NCBI RefSeq assembly: GCF_026151205.1
Contig: NC_087084.1
Span: 4,333,538 to 4,397,537 of the forward strand
Direction of reading: 5' to 3'
Length of the DNA: 64,000 bases
From: Bolinopsis microptera
Lineage: Eukaryota > Ctenophora > Tentaculata > Lobata > Bolinopsidae
The notes under the pieces are model-generated. The model did not search any database and was not told the origin of the DNA. It worked only from the letters and a program-made list of their open reading frames with translations. Shown one piece after another: positions 58,791 to 64,000 of this stretch; position 1 is the stretch's first letter; each line of letters begins with the position of its first letter. The translations under genes were made by a program, and so were the position numbers.

Positions 58791-60197
58791 TTAATTGGTA
58801 TGTAATTAAAAGCTGTGCTAATGTTTCCTTTGAAAATAGATAATTTGCAGAAATCTCCGTTTTTCATTTTGTCAGTTTGGTTTAAAAGAACATATCTTTT
58901 GTAATGGTATTATGTTAATGCGGAAAATAAAGATATCACTGCATATAACAGTGCTGTATTGATCGTTATAGGTATTGAGGTATTTGTAGGTACATGCCAC
59001 TCGCAAGATGTTTTAATTATTAGTTTTATCGTTTTTGCCATGATATGAATATTTCAGAGACGAGATTTTCTTCTATATCTTTTAACAACAGCTTCACTAT
59101 TTATCCTTTTGATTTTAAAACATAAACCAGCAGCTGTAGCTGGTAGCTATCCCGATTGGTTCACATGATAGGTGATTATGATGAGCTATACAGATGGATA
59201 ATGTGCAGCCATATGGAATGGAGGAGGAGGAGGAGGAGGAGGAGGAGGAGGAGGAGGAGGAGGAGGAGGAGGAGGAGGAGGAGGAGGAGGAGGAGGAGGA
59301 TGGGTGATTATGATGAGCTACGGATGGATAATGTGTAGCCATATGGAATGCAAATGGCCGGTGGGTTTGAAAATTGCACTCAATAAATTTACTGCAAAAT
59401 ATTATTACAGCGAGACGCTTATAACTTGTGTTGTTCTTCATAATTGACTAAATGCTCTCATCAACAAATTTTAATCGATCTGTAGCTTCACTTGATGAGC
59501 CTAACTGGGATGAAGTCTGTGCTAATTAGAGGTTGTAGAGTGGCATGGTGGTGATTTAGGTGTATTTCTTGGCAAACACTCTCACAATATCAAGAAACAC
59601 GCCAGTCTGGCAGCGAGGAAGTTTGGGATTTGATAGGAAATTTAGTGTCAAAGAGGAAATTTTTTCCCGATCCATAACTCCTGCGCCAAAGGCACAAAAG
59701 AGTCAAGGACAAGGGTTAGCGAATGAGGTTTTTTTCGTAAGTGGTAGCTTGCGACCGTCGTGCCTGTGTTCTTCCATATGTCGCTCACGTTCCTAATATA
59801 ACTGCGCAAAGTTATTTTGCGAGATATGAATTAAATTATTATTTGTTATTGGCGCGCGGCGCTGAACTGATCAAGTAAATCAGTAATTTCACCATGTACA
59901 TATCCCACTAGGCACTAATTGATAGCATATTATTTCAAGTTATAATTACTATTTTGCACAGATCCGTGTCATATCAGGTTGCATAAACAATAAACATATT
60001 GCATATGGGTACAATGTTACATACGTCTTGGTATGTTATCTTAGAGTCTTAGAATCATTGCCAAGTAGATTAGGCTGTTATCACGACTCACTATGGCGAT
60101 TAAAACGGTTTTTAAAAATCAATGTTGATCATAATCAATTCGAAATGCCTTCACTTTGAAGCTTCAAATACTGCCTGATGATGTTTTATCGAGTTAA
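58791..60197. other. Intergenic DNA, no gene seen
   Basis: Contains the (GGA)n tract described separately. 59540-59800 has a GC-richer open stretch with no recognisable protein. Confidence 0.4.
59171..59349. repeat. (GGA)n microsatellite flanked by a ~48-bp direct repeat
   Basis: About 28 GGA units at 59217-59300. gtgattatgatgagcta...gccatatggaatg occurs on both sides with small changes. Confidence 0.9.
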
Positions 60198-60249
<52 letters not shown>

Positions 60250-61457
60250 GGTGACCGAACTTTTGAGGGGGTCCCGGACCCCAACCGCCAAACGGTGCCC
60301 ATATTTGGTCCAAATTAGGCTCAATTTAGCCAAATACCCAGAGCATGCCCAAAACCGAGATTTATGTGCTCTTCTTGTAGCTAGTGGTCTCTTGAACTCG
60401 TATATGAATTTTCATCAAGATTGGACAAAAAATGACTGAGTTATGAGCCAAAAACCATATGACCATATTTGGGCATACGCACCAAATTTGATGCCAGGCA
60501 AATTTTGGAATTTGGCCGCCAAATTTTTTTAAAGGCCTAACTTAAAATTCCAATACAAAACTTAAGGTCGAAATGCGATTCTACGTTGATTCTGAAAATT
60601 TCATGTAAAAATATTGAAACCCTATTGAGTTCTATTGTTTTGAGCGAAATCAGTTTTGCAAATATCGCGAACTGAGATATGGGCGGTTTTGTTCATTTTT
60701 TGCGATTATTTAAACACAGAATCCACATAGAGAATGTGTAGTATAGGCTTACCTTCCATATAAAGTTGGTTTCATTCAAAAATATTGATATTTGACCAAT
60801 TTATGGGCCAAAATCGATCAGGGGGGGGGGGGGGGGGGGGGGCCGGTGACCGAACTTTTGAGGGGGTCCCGGACCCCAACCGCCAAACGGTGCCCATATT
60901 TGGTCCAAATTAGGCTCAATTTAGCCAAATACCCAGAGCATGCCCAAAACCGAGATTTATGTGCTCTTCTTGTAGCTAGTGGTCTCTTGAACTAGTATAT
61001 GAATTTTCATCAAGATTGGACAAAAAATGACTGAGTTATGAGCCAAAAACCATATGACCATATTTGGGCATACGCACCAAATTTGATGCCAGGCAAATTT
61101 TGGAATTTGGCCGCCAAATTTTTTTAAAGGCCTAACTTAAAATTCCAATACAAAACTTAAGGTCGAAATGCGATTCTACGTTGATTCTGAAAATTTCATG
61201 TAAAAATATTGAAACCCTATTGTATTGAAACCCTATTGAGTTCTATTGTTTTGAGCGAAATCAGTTTTGCAAATATCGCGAACTGAGATATGGGCGGTTT
61301 TGTTCATTTTTTGCGATTATTTAAACACAGAATCCACAGTTAGTTAGATACTGAGCTGATAATCATAGAGAATGTGTAGTATAGGCTTACCTTCCATATA
61401 AAGTTGGTTTCATTCAAAAATATTGATATTTGACCAATTTATGGGCCAAAATCGATC
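60198..61457 (+). repeat. Two direct copies of a ~590-bp repeat, each headed by poly-G
   Basis: G runs at 60198-60247 (50 bases) and 60821-60842 (22 bases) each precede ccggtgaccgaacttttgag. The bodies (60248-60820 and 60843-61457) are almost identical apart from two small insertions in the second. Confidence 0.9.
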
Positions 61458-61725
61458 AAATTTGGTGCGTATGCCCAAATATGGTCATATGGTTTTTGGC
61501 TCATAACTCAGTCATTTTTTGTCCAATCTTGATGAAAATTCATATACGAGTTCAAGAGACCACTAGCTACAAGAAGAGCACATAAATCTCGGTTTTGGGC
61601 ATGATCTGGGTATTTGGCTAAATTGAGCCTAATTTGGACCAAATATGGGCGTGGCTGCCCCGCGGGCACCGTTTGGCGGTTGGAGTCCGGGACCCCCTCA
61701 AAAGTTCGGTCACCGGTCCTAGTTT
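61450..61725 (-). repeat. Inverted partial copy of the same repeat
   Basis: Reads back from atcgatcaaatttggtg to aaaagttcggtcaccgg, the reverse complement of the first part of the unit, and lacks a poly-G (poly-C) run. Together with copy 2 it forms an imperfect hairpin. Confidence 0.85.
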
Positions 61726-62316
61726 GTTGGTCAGCTGCTATCTCGAAACCAAGTTTCACAAAAAAATCAGGGTGAACCCCCCCTTTTAAGTAGCCCAGTA
61801 TGAGAGCTAGAGAGTATTTAAAAAAAAAGAAAAGTTATACGAAATGTTTGTTTAGCAGGAGCTTTCAAAATACACGTATAAATCGTCTTCAGCTTAGATG
61901 GGAGATCAAATGCTTGTTGGACATGTCCATATAAGATGGGGTAGCAAACGCACGAAAACTTCATAATAAATCTAATATGTGTAGTGTGCTAGTAATTCCA
62001 GTAAATTTTGCGATTTTAGCTTCACAAATACAATGTCATAACTTAACCAATTAAATGCAGCTGAAGTTAGAGAGTTAAAGGTTTGGACAAAAATATGGAC
62101 AACAGTACAGGACACAGGTGGTCCACAGTGCATTTGGGTCATTATTATAACGGAAAGTAGGGTCGGAGAGAGAGGTCGGACTTGTTCTAGCAACTCCCTA
62201 GCAACTCCCTAGTCAAGGCAGCCTAGCAACGGCAGCCTAGCAACGGCAGCCTAGCAACCTAGTCACGGCAGTATTCAAGCAGCCCGACAGGTGTTCCAGA
62301 ACTAAATGTGTTAATG

Positions 62317-62405
62317 TTAACCCTAACCCTAACCCTAGCTAACCCTAACCCTAACGTTAACCCTAACCCTAACCCTAACCCTAACCCTAACCCTAACCCT
62401 AACCC
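62317..62405 (-). repeat. Interstitial telomeric repeat (CCCTAA)n
   Basis: About 14 units of ccctaa, with small interruptions (ctagct, acgtta). The G-rich strand TTAGGG is the minus strand. This is the animal telomere repeat. Confidence 0.95.
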
Positions 62406-62532
62406 TGTTCGAAAACACTTGTTCGGGAACACCTGTCTGGCTACTTGGATACTGCCTAGTTTTAACATTAACAAATGCGTAATAGCTCCGCACAACAAGG
62501 TTGTGATTAGGGGAACTATTGGAGATGTTCGT

Positions 62533-62640
62533 GTTAACTATACTAGTGTTTTAGTTAACTATACTAGTGTTTTAGTTAACTATACTAGTGTTTTAGTTAA
62601 CTATACTAATGTTTTAGTTAACTATACTAGACAGCAGAGT
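62533..62640. repeat. 21-bp tandem repeat (gttttagttaactatactag)
   Basis: Five units, the fourth with one change (aat for agt). Confidence 0.9.
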
Positions 62641-64000
62641 GTAGGCACTGGTGTTTTAGTTAACTTTCTGAAAATAACTAATGTCTAGATTGAAAGAATG
62701 GAAAAATGTTTTTGAGAAAGGAAGCACCTTAAAAGGTAAAGGATGATCTTTCCAATTATCTACGATCGTCGATTATACGACAAATCCTTTGATGTTAGAG
62801 GGGTAAATATATTGCAAGAAATTCACTTATAAAATATCGCATGATAAGAGCCTTTTCCTTGTCGCAACAAACGGGAACACTAAAACGTTTGCCCCAGAAT
62901 CATTACAACAATGCGACTAATAAATAATGTTCCAATCCGGATATTACAAAAAATCACAATTATATTGTCGCACGGAATTGGCAGATCTCACAGCATGAAA
63001 ATGGTAATGTCTTTCTCAGAATGATTAGAGTAACTAAAACGTCAAGCTAAACGTCCAACTAAAACTTCTTCACTCTGGACAGGATCTGGGGTTTAAGTAA
63101 CGAGTGGGCTGTGACGTCACACGAGCCTATGATTATCATTTCAACCTGCCAAAACTCACCGGGGTTAATTTAGAAAAAGTGGTCAGTTTCAATTAAAAAG
63201 CTTGAAAATCTTAATTGGTTTGTTAATGGATCTTAATTGGTTTGTTAATGGATTTATGAGTGGTTGAAGTTTAACAAGATCTTAATCCTAATGCATTTAT
63301 TAATTATCAATATAGATCGGAAACAAGGGCATCATACCTTTTCCGACTCAACCATAATAGAATAAGCAAAATAAGCGTCGAAAAAATGCAAACCACGGAC
63401 ATTGCTCTTGCTGTTCCACTCCTCCGGGGAAAACTAATATTGATTAGCCAGATCAGAGTTTACCCTGCGCATGATCGCAACTTGTCATTATCCAAATCAA
63501 TATAATATCTGTGTGGAACATTACAAAGATCTGGCAGCACAATCTTTATAATCATATGGTTGCTTAGTAACCGTAGACTCACCGAATATGTTGACAAACT
63601 TGGATCATGCGTATTTACAAGATTGCTTGTGTATTCATGTTGGTTTGTTGATGAGCACGTGTTAATATCGTGATCGTTCCGTCCTTATGCTATTATACCA
63701 AATACTCATTTTGTCCGGTCTCATATTAACGGATATCCTAAAATAATGATCAACTTTCATGAAAACATTGTGTTATTACTTTGATTCGTATTTAGCGATA
63801 GTATGATCAGAGTTAGGACGATTGCCGGTGGAGAACCGCAGATAACCGAGAAATTGCAATGTGGTGATATTTCTACAATACTATCAGTAAATTGGAAGCT
63901 CCCACTCCGCTCCCTGTTTTAATTTGTATGTGTTTTAATAATGGAAACCATAAACTACTAATAATATAAGCTTATAAGCGCATATAATATTGCCAAAAGA

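Larger units (their letters stand above)
61726..64000. other. Intergenic DNA with small repeats, no gene seen
   Basis: 62190-62270 has about four copies of an 18-bp unit (agcctagcaacggc). The telomeric tract and a 21-bp repeat are listed separately. 62700-64000 shows nothing recognisable. Confidence 0.45.

Noticed and set aside
59115-59441. Ser-rich or Arg-rich frames
   Set aside because: Translations of the (GGA)n microsatellite.

Overview
The window is animal nuclear DNA. It contains one spliced host gene (an EF-hand calmodulin-like protein with GT-AG introns), a TTAGGG-type telomeric tract inside the sequence, and a large, layered set of animal-type transposable elements. The element types (CR1/L2-like LINEs with SGNH-esterase ORF1s, an RNase H-bearing I-group LINE, a gag/protease LTR-element family, a MULE fragment, a hAT-like MITE) fit a marine invertebrate, perhaps a mollusc or other lophotrochozoan. 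That placement is inference only. Almost all of the window is mobile or repeated DNA.

Layout. 1-1962 and 7806-9849 are two halves of one CR1/L2-like LINE on the minus strand, split by a complete I-group LINE (1974-7805) that carries a 28-base poly(A) tail and a 12-bp target-site duplication. The left half has many homopolymer indels and looks like poor-quality sequence. 9873-10365 is a minisatellite. 11488-18950 is a decayed LTR-type element with gag zinc knuckles and a retropepsin, but no visible reverse transcriptase or integrase. 20362-29174 is a giant inverted repeat (arms about 3.6-3.9 kb) whose arms carry a C2H2 zinc-finger ORF, three kinds of tRNA-like sequence and 10-bp satellite DNA. 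Its right end is part of a 3104-bp tandem duplication (28087-31190 and 31191-34240) that carries three foldback MITEs per copy. 35225-37601 is the calmodulin-like gene.

39813-48147 holds the most notable element: a CR1/L2-like LINE of about 7.07 kb inserted in phase into a 50-bp minisatellite. Its ORF1 joins a coiled coil, an AlkB-type 2-oxoglutarate/Fe(II) dioxygenase domain and an SGNH hydrolase domain. Its ORF2 is uninterrupted (1196 aa) and has a membrane-like N-terminal extension ending in a 2A-like NPGP motif before the endonuclease and reverse transcriptase. ORF1 is broken by a local duplication plus a 465-bp insert copied from the flank.

51165-58790 is a second giant inverted repeat, with a GA-rich satellite in its loop and a MULE transposase fragment in both arms. 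60198-61725 holds three copies of one repeat, two of them headed by poly-G runs. 62317-62405 is an interstitial telomeric tract. The rest is AT-rich DNA in which I recognise no genes.
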